Assembly (NCBI GenBank): GCA_003157175.1
Contig: PMIQ01000219.1
Coordinates: 13,075-21,738, forward strand
Source: Chloroflexota bacterium
Lineage (GTDB): Bacteria > Chloroflexota > Limnocylindria > Limnocylindrales > CSP1-4
DNA: 8,664 nt
Reading direction: 5' to 3'
How positions within the stretch are numbered: the stretch's first letter is position 1; every line of letters begins with the position of its first letter. A model generated the notes under the pieces. That model saw only the letters and a list, made by a program, of their open reading frames with translations. It made no database searches and was not told where the DNA came from. The position numbers were made by a program, and so were the translations under genes. Below are positions 1 to 8,085 of the stretch, one piece after another.

Positions 1-191
1 ACCCTCACGCAGCCGATAGCCGCTTGGTGGCGGATTCTTCACCGTCCCCACGCTGGTACGTGAACACGCGGCAGGGCATGCTGACAGGCGTCGCCTCGGC
101 AACCAGCGACGGATGCCTTGTACGCGCTTCGTCGCCGAACCGTCGCAGCCCTTCCCGGTCCCGCGTGTCGCCCAGGATTTCGGAAGCCCAC

Positions 192-1448
192 ATGACCGAA
201 GCAAACCACTACGAGCCGGTGCCTGAACAGCGCCCCCCCTGGCAGGCCGGGTTCCAGCCCGACGGATCGACTCCCGAGCGATGGTTCGAGCCGGCGCAGG
301 CGACCGCGCCGGCGGCAGAAGATCTCCCCGCCCCAAGCCGGAGCTTGATCGTGGCACTCCTGGCGACCTCCCTGGTCGGCGCGGTGCTGGGCGGCGGCGG
401 GACCTTCCTGGCGCTCAGGGAGACGGGAGCCTTCGACGGCCCGGCGGCGACGGCAACCGTGGGGATCAACGTCGCGGTGCAGTCCGAGTCGGGCGCGATC
501 ATCGAGGCCGTCGCCAAGGTCGGTCCGTCGGTGGTCACCATCGTGGCCCAGCAGGCCACCGGCCAGACCACCGGTTCCGGCATGGTTTACGACAGCGCCG
601 GTTGGATCCTCACCAACAAGCATGTGGTGGAGAGCGCGACCGGCATCGATGTTCTGCTGAAGGACGGCCGCGATTTCAAGGGCAGCCTCTACGGCGTGGA
701 CACGCTGACAGATCTGGCGATCGTCAAAGTCGACGGCGCCAGTGGCCTCTCGCCGGCCCCGATAGGGACCTCATCCGCACTGCAAGTAGGCCAGCTGGCG
801 ATAGCGATCGGCAGCCCGCTCGGGGTCGACTACTCCAACAGCGTCACGTGCGGCATTGTCTCGGCTCTCGGTCGCGACATCACCGTAACCAGCGACACGG
901 GCATCGCAGGCAGCACGGCCCTCAACGGCCTGATCCAGACCGACGCGGCGATAAGTGCCGGCAACAGCGGCGGGCCGCTGGTGGACGATTCCGGGCGGGT
1001 GATCGGCGTCACTACGACACAGGCCGACACGGCGCAGGGGATTGGTTTCGCCATCCCGATCGACATCGCCAAGCCGATCATGCAGCAGGCGCTGGCCGGT
1101 ACGAAGCTCTCCCGGCCGTTCATCGGCATCAGCTACGTCGCCCTCGACCCGGGCGTCGCCGCCAAGTACAACCTGCCCCTTGACCACGGCGCGTGGGTCC
1201 ACAAGGAAGACTCGGACGGGAACTCCGTCGAGGCCGTCACGACCGGCGGGCCGGCCGACCAGGCCGGCGTCAAGACCGGCGACATCATCACCGCCATCGA
1301 AGGCCAGACGATCGACGCGACCCATCCGCTCGAAGAAATGCTCGTCCAGTACGCCCCCGGCCGAACCGTGAGCATCGAGCTCTACCGCGGCGGCCAGTAC
1401 CTGACGGTCCGCATCACGCTCGGGACGCGCCCGGACGCCACGAGCTAG
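192..1448 (+). CDS. Membrane-anchored HtrA/DegP-type serine protease with one PDZ domain
   Basis: Predicted 418-residue extracytoplasmic quality-control protease. Residues 1-50 are a Pro-rich, presumably cytosolic tail, and about 51-76 form one hydrophobic anchor (SLIVALLATSLVGAVLGGGG). A trypsin-like domain follows at about 100-300, with the full triad visible: His144 in TNKHVVE, Asp174 in TDLAIVKV and Ser259 in GNSGGPL. A PDZ domain covers about 308-412, with GGPADQAGVKTGDIITAIEG as its core. The order tail-TM-protease-PDZ is the usual one for HtrA proteins of Gram-positive bacteria and Chloroflexota. The frame is open upstream to position 24. ATG at 192 is preferred because GGAAG (182-186) lies 5 nt before it and the upstream residues look like translated non-coding DNA. 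The gene converges on folB with 46 nt between the stops. Family assignment is certain; which HtrA paralogue it is, and its substrates, cannot be told. Confidence 0.95.
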   Translation: MTEANHYEPVPEQRPPWQAGFQPDGSTPERWFEPAQATAPAAEDLPAPSRSLIVALLATSLVGAVLGGGGTFLALRETGAFDGPAATATVGINVAVQSESGAIIEAVAKVGPSVVTIVAQQATGQTTGSGMVYDSAGWILTNKHVVESATGIDVLLKDGRDFKGSLYGVDTLTDLAIVKVDGASGLSPAPIGTSSALQVGQLAIAIGSPLGVDYSNSVTCGIVSALGRDITVTSDTGIAGSTALNGLIQTDAAISAGNSGGPLVDDSGRVIGVTTTQADTAQGIGFAIPIDIAKPIMQQALAGTKLSRPFIGISYVALDPGVAAKYNLPLDHGAWVHKEDSDGNSVEAVTTGGPADQAGVKTGDIITAIEGQTIDATHPLEEMLVQYAPGRTVSIELYRGGQYLTVRITLGTRPDATS

Positions 1449-1494
1449 AACTGACGCGGCTGCGCCGGCTCGCGGCTGGAACCGACGGGGCGCA

Positions 1495-1869
1495 TCAGCG
1501 TTCGCGGCGGCGGGTGATCTCGATGGCGGCGTGGTCGAGCCGGCCGGGCAGCGGGGCTTCGGGTTTGCGGACGCGAACCACGACCTCGGTGGCGCCCGCA
1601 GCCGCGGAGCGTTCCAGGACGGCCGTCGCGATCGATTCGGCCAGAGTCTCGATGAGCTGGCGGCTCGGGCCCTCGACGACCGCACGGCAGATTTCGAAGA
1701 CCTCGCGGTAATCGACGGTCCGAGACAGGTCGTCGGTCAGGCCGGCCGGCCGCGCGTCCAGGTGGATCTCGACATCGACTTCGAACGGCTGGGCGTTCGA
1801 GCGTTCGGCTTCCCCCACGCCATGGCGGCCCCGGAAGACCATGTTCGTCAGCACGATACGGTCGGTCAC
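1495..1869 (-). CDS. folB: Dihydroneopterin aldolase FolB
   Basis: 124 residues, the normal family length. FolB cleaves 7,8-dihydroneopterin to 6-hydroxymethyl-7,8-dihydropterin and glycolaldehyde in cytosolic folate synthesis. The N-terminus RIVLTNMVFRGRHGVGEAE matches the family start. Glu22 and Lys102 (in VRKPEAPLPG) sit where the conserved catalytic/pterin-contact Glu and Lys lie, and LIETLAESIA (72-81) holds the conserved pterin-anchoring Glu74. The start is GTG, not ATG; it overlaps the folP stop as GTGA and is preceded by GAGGAG at 7-nt spacing. A later in-frame ATG (Met10) would remove the first beta strand and is rejected. It is the last gene of the folate cluster and ends 46 nt from the convergent protease gene. 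Some FolB enzymes also epimerise or oxygenate dihydroneopterin, which cannot be decided from sequence. Confidence 0.95.
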   Translation of the reverse strand: MTDRIVLTNMVFRGRHGVGEAERSNAQPFEVDVEIHLDARPAGLTDDLSRTVDYREVFEICRAVVEGPSRQLIETLAESIATAVLERSAAAGATEVVVRVRKPEAPLPGRLDHAAIEITRRRER

Positions 1870-2738
1870 GGGGCGACTCCTCGGACGATGGCGTCGGCCA
1901 TGCGGCCAGCCCGAACGTTGGCCAGGACGTCGTGGACACGGACGATGTCGACGCCGCCGGCGATGGCGAGAGCGGTTGTGGCCAGGGTCGCCTCGAGGCG
2001 CTCCTCGGGCGGAACTCCCCCGAGGACGCGGCCCAGAGTGGACTTGCGCGAAGTGCCCAGGAGGACGGGAAAGCCCAGCTCACGCAGCTCGCGCAGATGG
2101 CGCATGACCTCGAGGTTGTGCTCGGGCGTCTTGCCGAAGCCGAAGCCCGGGTCGACGATCAGGTTTCCGCGCGGGACGCCGGCTTCCTGCGCCCGATCGA
2201 GGGCGGCTCGCAGGTCGGCCAGGAGCTCGGCCACGAAGTCGGCGTATTGGGCCACCGCGCGGTTGTGCATGACGATGAGCGGGACCTGCCGCTCCCCGGC
2301 GAGGCGGGCCATGGTGTCGTCGCGCGCCACGCCCCAGACATCGTTGAGGAGCACCGCCCCCGCGGCCAGGGCGGCCGCCGCGACTTCGACCTTGGTGGTA
2401 TCGACGCTGATCGGGATCCGCGGCAGCGCGGCGTGGATCGCGGCGATCACCGGGATGGCGCGGGCCGTCTCCTCGGCCGCGGGCACGGGCTCGTGGCCCG
2501 GTCGCGTCGACTCCGCGCCCACGTCGAGAATGTCGGCTCCCTCTTCGACCATGCGCCGCGCCTGGATGACGGCGGCCTCGACGGCGGCGCCCCCGCGGCC
2601 AGCGACTGAAGCCAGGAGGCCGTCGCCGGAGAATGAGTCGGGCGTGACGTTCACGATCCCCATGACGTAGGTGCGGCTGCCCCACTCGAACGTGCGCGAC
2701 CCGATGCGGGTCGGAGGCGGCGGCGCGGAGGCGCTCAT
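1866..2738 (-). CDS. folP: Dihydropteroate synthase FolP
   Basis: 290 residues. FolP condenses 6-hydroxymethyl-dihydropterin pyrophosphate with p-aminobenzoate to give 7,8-dihydropteroate and is the sulfonamide target. The TIM-barrel signatures appear in order: MGIVNVTPDSFSGDG (26-40, loop 1), ESTRPG (76-81, loop 2), SVDTTK (111-116), LNDV (131-134), VMHN (156-159), DPGFGFGK (196-203), GTSRKS (228-233) and RVHDV (267-271). All pterin- and phosphate-binding motifs look intact, so it should be active. The ATG overlaps the folC stop as ATGA, and the stop overlaps the folB GTG start as GTGA, so translation is probably coupled on both sides. A GGAG lies about 11 nt upstream of the start, which is rather far. 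FolK, which makes its substrate, is not in the window. Confidence 0.97.
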   Translation of the reverse strand: MSASAPPPPTRIGSRTFEWGSRTYVMGIVNVTPDSFSGDGLLASVAGRGGAAVEAAVIQARRMVEEGADILDVGAESTRPGHEPVPAAEETARAIPVIAAIHAALPRIPISVDTTKVEVAAAALAAGAVLLNDVWGVARDDTMARLAGERQVPLIVMHNRAVAQYADFVAELLADLRAALDRAQEAGVPRGNLIVDPGFGFGKTPEHNLEVMRHLRELRELGFPVLLGTSRKSTLGRVLGGVPPEERLEATLATTALAIAGGVDIVRVHDVLANVRAGRMADAIVRGVAP

Positions 2739-4174
2739 CGGGGCGGGCTCTCCAGGGGAGCGAGCGGCGGATCGGGTACGAGACGCGGGTCGTCCACGAG
2801 TATGGCGCGCGCGGCCCCGACCAGATAGAGGGAGCCGGCGACGATCACGGGGCCGCTGCCGGTGCCGCTTCCCAGGGCCGCGTCCAGCGCGGCGCGAGGG
2901 TCGGCAAAGACCTCGGGGCGGGCGGGCGGCGTGGCCGCTCCCAGTTGCGTGGCCGCTCCCAGTTGCGTGGCCGCTCCCAGTTGCGCCGCAACGGCCGCCC
3001 AGCGCGCGGCGAGCTGCTCGGGCGGCAGCGCCCGACCGCCCGACGGGGCGGTGCAGATCACCCGAGCCTCCGCCAGCAGCGCCGCCCCGGCGAGGGCGCC
3101 CAGAACCCCGTCGACGTCCTTGTCGGCCATGACCGCCACGATGAGGGTCGGGCGGCCGGGCGCCAGGAACGGGGCCAGGTCGTCGAGCGCTTGGGCCAGG
3201 GTCGCGGCCCCGACTGGGTTGTGGGCACCGTCCAGCAACACTTCATGGCCGGCCACTTCGATCAACTCCAGCCGCCCCGGCCAGCGCACAGACGCGTACC
3301 CCGCCCGCCGCGCCTCTTCGCCGAGGACGGCGATCCCCGCTGCCTCGAGCGCATCCAGAGTGGCATCTGCGACCGCCGCGTTCGCCGCCTGGTGGCGCCC
3401 CCGGAGGGCCACACGGACCAACCCCAGCCGCCCGAGCTCCACCTCGATCCCGTCGCGATCGAGGCCGCGCAGCGGCGCCGGCGGCGTCACGGTCAGTGGA
3501 GCCGCCACTCGCCGGCTCCGGCGCTCGATAACGTCGAGCGCCCCGCCTGTGGCTCCAGTCACCGCCAGATCGCCGCGCATGATGATCGCCGCTTTCTCGC
3601 GCGCGATCGCCTCGACCGTCGAGCCAAGCCGATCCGTGTGGTCGAGCGACACGTTCGTGACCACCGCCACGCCGCCGTCCCAGGCGTGGGTGGCGTCGAG
3701 TCGCCCGCCGAGGCCGACTTCGACCACCGCAACATCGACACCGGCCTCGGCCAACCAGCGGAACGTGATCGCCGTCAGCAGTTCGAACTCCGTCGGCTCG
3801 CCGTGGCGCCGGGCGACGCGATCGGCCAGCGCCAGCACCTCGCCGGCGACGCGGGCGAAGGTCTCCGGATCAACCGGCATGCCATCGATCTGGAGTCGCT
3901 CGCGATACGTGACCAGGTGCGGCTTGGGAGTCGCGCCGGTCCGGTATCCGCCGGCCTGCAGCGCCGCGCCGACGAGCGCCAGGACACTGCCCTTGCCGTT
4001 GGTGCCCCCGATCAGTGCTCCGCGAAAGGACCGCTCCGGATGGCCGAGAGCTGCCAGCAGGGCGCGCGTACGCGAAAGCCCCAGGTGAATCCCGAATCGG
4101 CCGCGCGATTCAAGGGCGGCAAGGGCCTCAGGGTAGCCGAGGGTCGCGCGAGCGCGGGCGATGCTCTTCGTCAA
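2735..4174 (-). CDS. folC: Dihydrofolate synthase / folylpolyglutamate synthase FolC
   Basis: Mur-ligase-family ATP-dependent enzyme that adds L-glutamate to dihydropteroate, making dihydrofolate, and usually also extends the polyglutamate tail. Numbering from the TTG (479 aa): GRFGIHLGL near the N-terminus; P-loop GGTNGKGS (56-63); PHLVTYRERLQIDG; EVGLGGRLDAT (152-162); NVSLDHTDRLG (174-184); Lys194 in REKAAII, where the family has a carbamylated Lys; GRHQAANA; WPGRLE; DGAHN (315-319) and MADKDV in the glutamate-ligase domain. The start is uncertain. TTG at 4174 forms a TTGA overlap with the upstream stop, like the other junctions, but its AAGGA abuts the start codon; GTG at 4207 would give 490 aa and a 37-nt overlap. 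The C-terminal domain carries three QLGAAT repeats (398-415). With folP next door, a bifunctional enzyme is the likely reading. Confidence 0.95.
   Translation of the reverse strand: MTKSIARARATLGYPEALAALESRGRFGIHLGLSRTRALLAALGHPERSFRGALIGGTNGKGSVLALVGAALQAGGYRTGATPKPHLVTYRERLQIDGMPVDPETFARVAGEVLALADRVARRHGEPTEFELLTAITFRWLAEAGVDVAVVEVGLGGRLDATHAWDGGVAVVTNVSLDHTDRLGSTVEAIAREKAAIIMRGDLAVTGATGGALDVIERRSRRVAAPLTVTPPAPLRGLDRDGIEVELGRLGLVRVALRGRHQAANAAVADATLDALEAAGIAVLGEEARRAGYASVRWPGRLELIEVAGHEVLLDGAHNPVGAATLAQALDDLAPFLAPGRPTLIVAVMADKDVDGVLGALAGAALLAEARVICTAPSGGRALPPEQLAARWAAVAAQLGAATQLGAATQLGAATPPARPEVFADPRAALDAALGSGTGSGPVIVAGSLYLVGAARAILVDDPRLVPDPPLAPLESPPR
2931..2984. repeat. Three perfect 18-bp tandem repeats inside folC
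   Basis: The unit GTGGCCGCTCCCAGTTGC (+ strand) occurs three times without a mismatch at 2931-2948, 2949-2966 and 2967-2984. On the folC strand it encodes the hexapeptide QLGAAT three times. The length is a multiple of three, so the frame is kept. It falls between an Ala-rich helix (LAARWAAVAAQ) and a Pro-rich stretch (PPARPEV) in the C-terminal domain, away from the recognised catalytic motifs. Copy number could vary between strains by slippage. Confidence 0.97.
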
Positions 4175-4431
4175 TCCTTCGTCAGTTCGTCTTCGTAGAA
4201 GACGCACTGGTTGAATCTCGGCGTCAGGCAGACGTCGTTCACGTAGCCCTGCTCGAGGTGAACGCCGCCGCGCAACTGGCAGCGCGAGACGTTCTGTTCC
4301 TGGCGGATGAGGGCTTTGAGCAGATGCGGGGCCTGGATCGGGATCGCGCCTCGGCTGCCCGTCATGTAGAAATGCGGGCAGACGTTGCGACGCAGGTTCG
4401 GCAGCCCGAAGCCGGATCGGATACCCGGCAT
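4171..4431 (-). CDS. Small four-cysteine protein heading the folate cluster, function unknown
   Basis: An 86-residue protein from the ATG at 4431. I do not recognise a named family. Four Cys are present: Cys18 (NVCPHFY), Cys51 (SRCQL), Cys68 and Cys76 (both in CLTPRFNQCVFYED). The spacing C-x32-C-x16-C-x7-C, with CP near the first and an aromatic cluster after the last, suggests metal or Fe-S cluster binding (inference). The segment after residue 12 has balanced, protein-like composition, unlike the Arg/Pro/Gly-rich readings of shadow frames here. Its TGA overlaps the proposed folC TTG start as TTGA, like the two downstream junctions, supporting co-translation with folC. The start is uncertain: a GGAG lies about 13 nt upstream of this ATG, and an in-frame ATG at 4494 would add 21 residues. 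The frame stays open to 4794, but that part looks non-coding. Confidence 0.6.
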   Translation of the reverse strand: MPGIRSGFGLPNLRRNVCPHFYMTGSRGAIPIQAPHLLKALIRQEQNVSRCQLRGGVHLEQGYVNDVCLTPRFNQCVFYEDELTKD

Positions 4432-4567
4432 CGATGCGTAGCGGCTCCGCTGTCCGGTTTCCGCGTGGGTGATGATCGGGTAAGTGCGCGGCATCGGCCG
4501 GGTGGCGATCCGGCCTGAAACGGGGAACGGGGCACGTCGCGGATCGCTGCGCACGGGCACTACGCCC

Positions 4568-4611
4568 CCTCGCACAGGCGAGGCCTGGCGTCCGGCTGCG
4601 CCGGTATCAGG
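4568..4611. other. Two abutting hairpins, possible RNA leader element
   Basis: CCTCGC-ACAG-GCGAGG (4568-4583) is followed with no gap by CCTG...CAGG (4584-4611), which encloses CCGGC-TGC-GCCGG (4592-4604). In a leftward transcript this would lie in the 5' leader of the Cys-rich protein and folC. The stems are GC-only or nearly so, and in such GC-rich DNA short stems also arise by chance. No match to a known RNA family is claimed. Confidence 0.3.
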
Positions 4612-4668
4612 GGTGCGGGGCCGATCGGGCTTGGGGTTGCGAGCCTCCACCAGTAAGCCTCGTACCGT

Positions 4669-4705
4669 AGCGGACACTCCTGGAAGTCCGCTCTCTGCAG
4701 CAGAG
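4669..4705. other. Second pair of abutting hairpins in the divergent region
   Basis: A 7-bp stem, AGCGGAC (4669-4675) with GTCCGCT (4686-4692) around a 10-nt loop, is followed immediately by CTCTG-CAG-CAGAG (4693-4705). The stems have mixed base composition, so they are less likely to be pure GC chance than the 4568-4611 pair. A dyad protein-binding site is an alternative to an RNA structure. Confidence 0.3.
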
Positions 4706-4838
4706 TACATCCATCCGCCCGCAATGCGCACGCTCGTCACGCGGAGGACGGCTGGTCGTTCTAAGAGGGTGTCGGCAGGGGCAGCCGGAAGCAAACGAGA
4801 AACTGCCGCCCCGGATTACGCCTGACTGATGCGACAAT

Positions 4839-4842
4839 GGAG
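4839..4842 (+). promoter_or_regulatory. Shine-Dalgarno GGAG for the Ig-like gene
   Basis: GGAG lies only 2 nt before the ATG at 4845 but 8 nt before the in-frame ATG at 4851 (Met3). By spacing the true start may therefore be 4851. An in-frame TGA at 4827-4829 rules out any start further upstream. Confidence 0.5.
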
Positions 4843-4844
4843 CC

Positions 4845-6050
4845 ATGCCGATGCGAGAACGCCGAGCGGCCCACGTTCGACCCCTACCGCCGTCGGGCGA
4901 TCGGCTGCGGTCAAATCAGATAAAGGCCTCGGCCCCATCACGGGAGCTAGTGCGCCGATACCGGCCGGTCCGAACCAGCAAAGGGGTTCCGCCTCCCCTC
5001 GGCATCGGCGTCATCGCCGTGTTCCTCGTCATGGGCGTCGCGATGCTGATCCTGGGCGGCAACATCCTGGTGAGTGTGGTCGGCCAGGTCGCGCAGGCGT
5101 TCGACAGCGCCATCTCGCAGGTTTCATCCATCGCACCCGCCACCGTGGCACCCTCGGGCGTAGCCCTCGACACTCCGGTCCTCGACGCGCCCGCCCGCGA
5201 CGGTTACACGAACCAGGCCACGGTGTCGTTGTCGGGCAGCGTCCCGGCCGCAGTGGTCGGCAAGACGGGCTACAAGGTCAGGGTCTACGTCATCGCCTCG
5301 GACGGGACGCGAAGCCAGGTCGCCGAGGTAGATGTCGGAACGACGGCGGACTTCAGCACTCCGGCCATCACCCTCGTCGAGGGCACGAATACCTTCGCGG
5401 CGGCGCTGGTGACGCCCAGCACCGAGGGCCAGCCGTCGCCGGAGGTCATCTTCATCCTGGACACCGTGCCGCCCAAGCTGTCGATCGGCTCGCCAGCGGA
5501 CGGCGCCTCGCAGTCGGGCAGCTCGGTCGTCGTCTCGGGCAAGAGCGACCCGGGTTCGACCGTGACGATCCGCAACAAGCAGTCGCCCGGTGGCGGGCTG
5601 AGTACCAAAGTCGTGGGCCAGGACGGTCAGTTCGCCATCACGGTGGGTCTGGTCGCGGGATCGAACTCAATCCTGGTGACGGCGACCGATCAGGCCGGCA
5701 ACGTGAGCACGGCTCAGCTGACCGTCAAGCGGTCGTTCGGCCAGCTGGCGGCGCACCTGTCGGCTTCGCCGGCCAAGTTCGGGGCTAAAGGCCCCACGAC
5801 GCTCAAGCTGACGACCCACGCCACCTCTTCCAACGGCGGCCCGCTGGCTGGGGCGCAGGTCGTCTTCACTGTGACGGTGGCCGGGCTGGGGCCGATCGTC
5901 TCGCCCCAGCTGACCACCGATCAGACCGGCACAGCCGCCTGGAAGGTGACCATCTCCGGGGCGACGCCCGGCATCGGCCAGGCCACCGTGCTTGTCACGA
6001 CTGGCAGTGGCGATCAGGCGCTGGCGACCACGACCCTGACCACGACCTGA
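4845..6050 (+). CDS. Single-pass membrane protein with extracytoplasmic Ig-like domains
   Basis: 401 residues, function unknown. Residues 1-51 are basic and presumably cytosolic. About 52-77 (GIGVIAVFLVMGVAMLILGG core) form one membrane helix with positive charge on its N-terminal side, putting the C-terminus outside. The exterior shows three beta-rich Ig-like segments: about 108-207 (PVLDAPARDGYTNQATVSLS onward); 210-295, with the PPKLSIGSPADGA opening and GSNSILVTATDQAGNVS close typical of bacterial Ig-like repeats; and about 302-400, resembling Big_1-type domains (AGAQVVFTV, DQTGTAAWKVT). No enzymatic motif, sortase signal or Cys is seen. It probably acts as an adhesive or scaffold-like surface protein (inference). 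It is divergent from the folate cluster and convergent with the PASTA gene, 52 nt apart. The start may be Met3 at 4851, which has better Shine-Dalgarno spacing. Confidence 0.85.
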   Translation: MPMRERRAAHVRPLPPSGDRLRSNQIKASAPSRELVRRYRPVRTSKGVPPPLGIGVIAVFLVMGVAMLILGGNILVSVVGQVAQAFDSAISQVSSIAPATVAPSGVALDTPVLDAPARDGYTNQATVSLSGSVPAAVVGKTGYKVRVYVIASDGTRSQVAEVDVGTTADFSTPAITLVEGTNTFAAALVTPSTEGQPSPEVIFILDTVPPKLSIGSPADGASQSGSSVVVSGKSDPGSTVTIRNKQSPGGGLSTKVVGQDGQFAITVGLVAGSNSILVTATDQAGNVSTAQLTVKRSFGQLAAHLSASPAKFGAKGPTTLKLTTHATSSNGGPLAGAQVVFTVTVAGLGPIVSPQLTTDQTGTAAWKVTISGATPGIGQATVLVTTGSGDQALATTTLTTT

Positions 6051-6102
6051 TCGGGCCGGCGACCCGAAGCCGGAGGGCGACTCGCGGGAGGGCGACTCAG
6101 AG
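6051..6102. other. Convergent gap with small hairpins and a 12-bp direct repeat
   Basis: Between the two convergent stops, TCGGG (6051-6055) can pair with CCCGA (6063-6067), or alternatively CCGGC (6056-6060) with GCCGG (6069-6073). GGAGGGCGACTC occurs at 6072-6083 and again at 6087-6098, 15 bp apart. There is no T-run on either strand, so an intrinsic terminator is not well supported. Confidence 0.35.
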
Positions 6103-8001
<1,899 letters not shown>

Positions 8002-8006
8002 ACAAG

Positions 8007-8011
8007 TCCTC
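8007..8011 (-). promoter_or_regulatory. Shine-Dalgarno GAGGA deciding the PASTA protein start
   Basis: Read leftward, GAGGA ends 5 nt before GTG 8001, an optimal position. The in-frame ATG at 8016 has only GC-rich sequence (GCAACCGCAGCCGGC) before it. Starting at the GTG gives an N-terminus MADIGQVIAGRYRL, close to the usual short lead-in of PknB-type kinases. Confidence 0.6.
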
Positions 8012-8051
8012 AACATGCCGGCTGCGGTTGCGCCGGAGCTTTTATCGATTA

Positions 8052-8081
8052 CCCCGGGCCGGCGCGGCCGGTCCGTCGGGG
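8052..8081 (-). terminator. Strong GC hairpin after galU
   Basis: Read leftward just after the galU stop, CCCCG pairs with CGGGG and the inner CCGGC pairs with GCCGG around a CGC loop, with an internal asymmetric bulge. The following sequence is TAATCGATAAAA, not a T-run, so this is at best an imperfect intrinsic terminator or attenuator between galU and the PASTA gene. Confidence 0.3.
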
Positions 8082-8085
8082 CAGG

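Larger units (their letters stand above)
4432..4844. other. Divergent intergenic region with tandem hairpins, no supported gene
   Basis: These 413 bp separate the start of the leftward folate cluster from the start of the rightward Ig-like gene, so they should carry both promoters. Both strands have open frames here, but their translations are Arg/Pro/Ser-rich and match nothing I know. Four inverted repeats are visible: 4568-4583 (CCTCGC/GCGAGG, 4-nt loop), 4584-4611 (CCTG/CAGG enclosing CCGGC/GCCGG), 4669-4692 (AGCGGAC/GTCCGCT, 10-nt loop) and 4693-4705 (CTCTG/CAGAG, 3-nt loop). They form two directly abutting pairs. I see no convincing -35/-10 pair, tRNA or known riboswitch consensus. Confidence 0.6.

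Noticed and set aside
24..191. N-terminal extension of the protease to an upstream ATG
   Set aside because: The extra 56 residues are Ser/Arg-rich without features of a leader or domain, and the ATG at 192 has a nearby GGAAG.
5..193. 62-residue open frame on the minus strand, divergent from the protease
   Set aside because: Its ATG would overlap the protease ATG, leaving no room for either promoter or a ribosome-binding site, and the translation resembles no family I know. The stretch is better read as the protease upstream region.
1531..2670. 379-residue plus-strand open frame opposite folB and folP
   Set aside because: It is antisense to two clear enzymes, with low-complexity composition and no recognisable motif.
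2931..2984. CRISPR-like array
   Set aside because: The 18-bp units are contiguous with no spacers and keep the folC frame, so this is a coding tandem repeat.
2862..4198. Long plus-strand open frames (408 and 417 residues) opposite folC
   Set aside because: They lie wholly antisense to a gene with complete Mur-ligase motifs, and their Arg/Ser/Ala-rich translations are typical of shadow frames in high-GC DNA.
4578..4651. tRNA-like 3' end (GGTTGCGAGCCTCCACCA)
   Set aside because: No 7-bp acceptor partner and no T-loop consensus can be fitted, so it does not fold as a tRNA.
4432..4794. Upstream extension of the four-cysteine protein to 207 residues
   Set aside because: The added part is Arg/Pro/Gly-rich without domain features, contains the hairpins, and would consume most of the divergent promoter region.
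4484..4825. 113-residue plus-strand open frame in the divergent region
   Set aside because: It lacks a convincing ribosome-binding site, has shadow-like composition, and overlaps the inverted repeats.
6051..6073. Bidirectional intrinsic terminator between the convergent genes
   Set aside because: The stems are only 5 bp and compete with each other, and there is no T-run on either strand.
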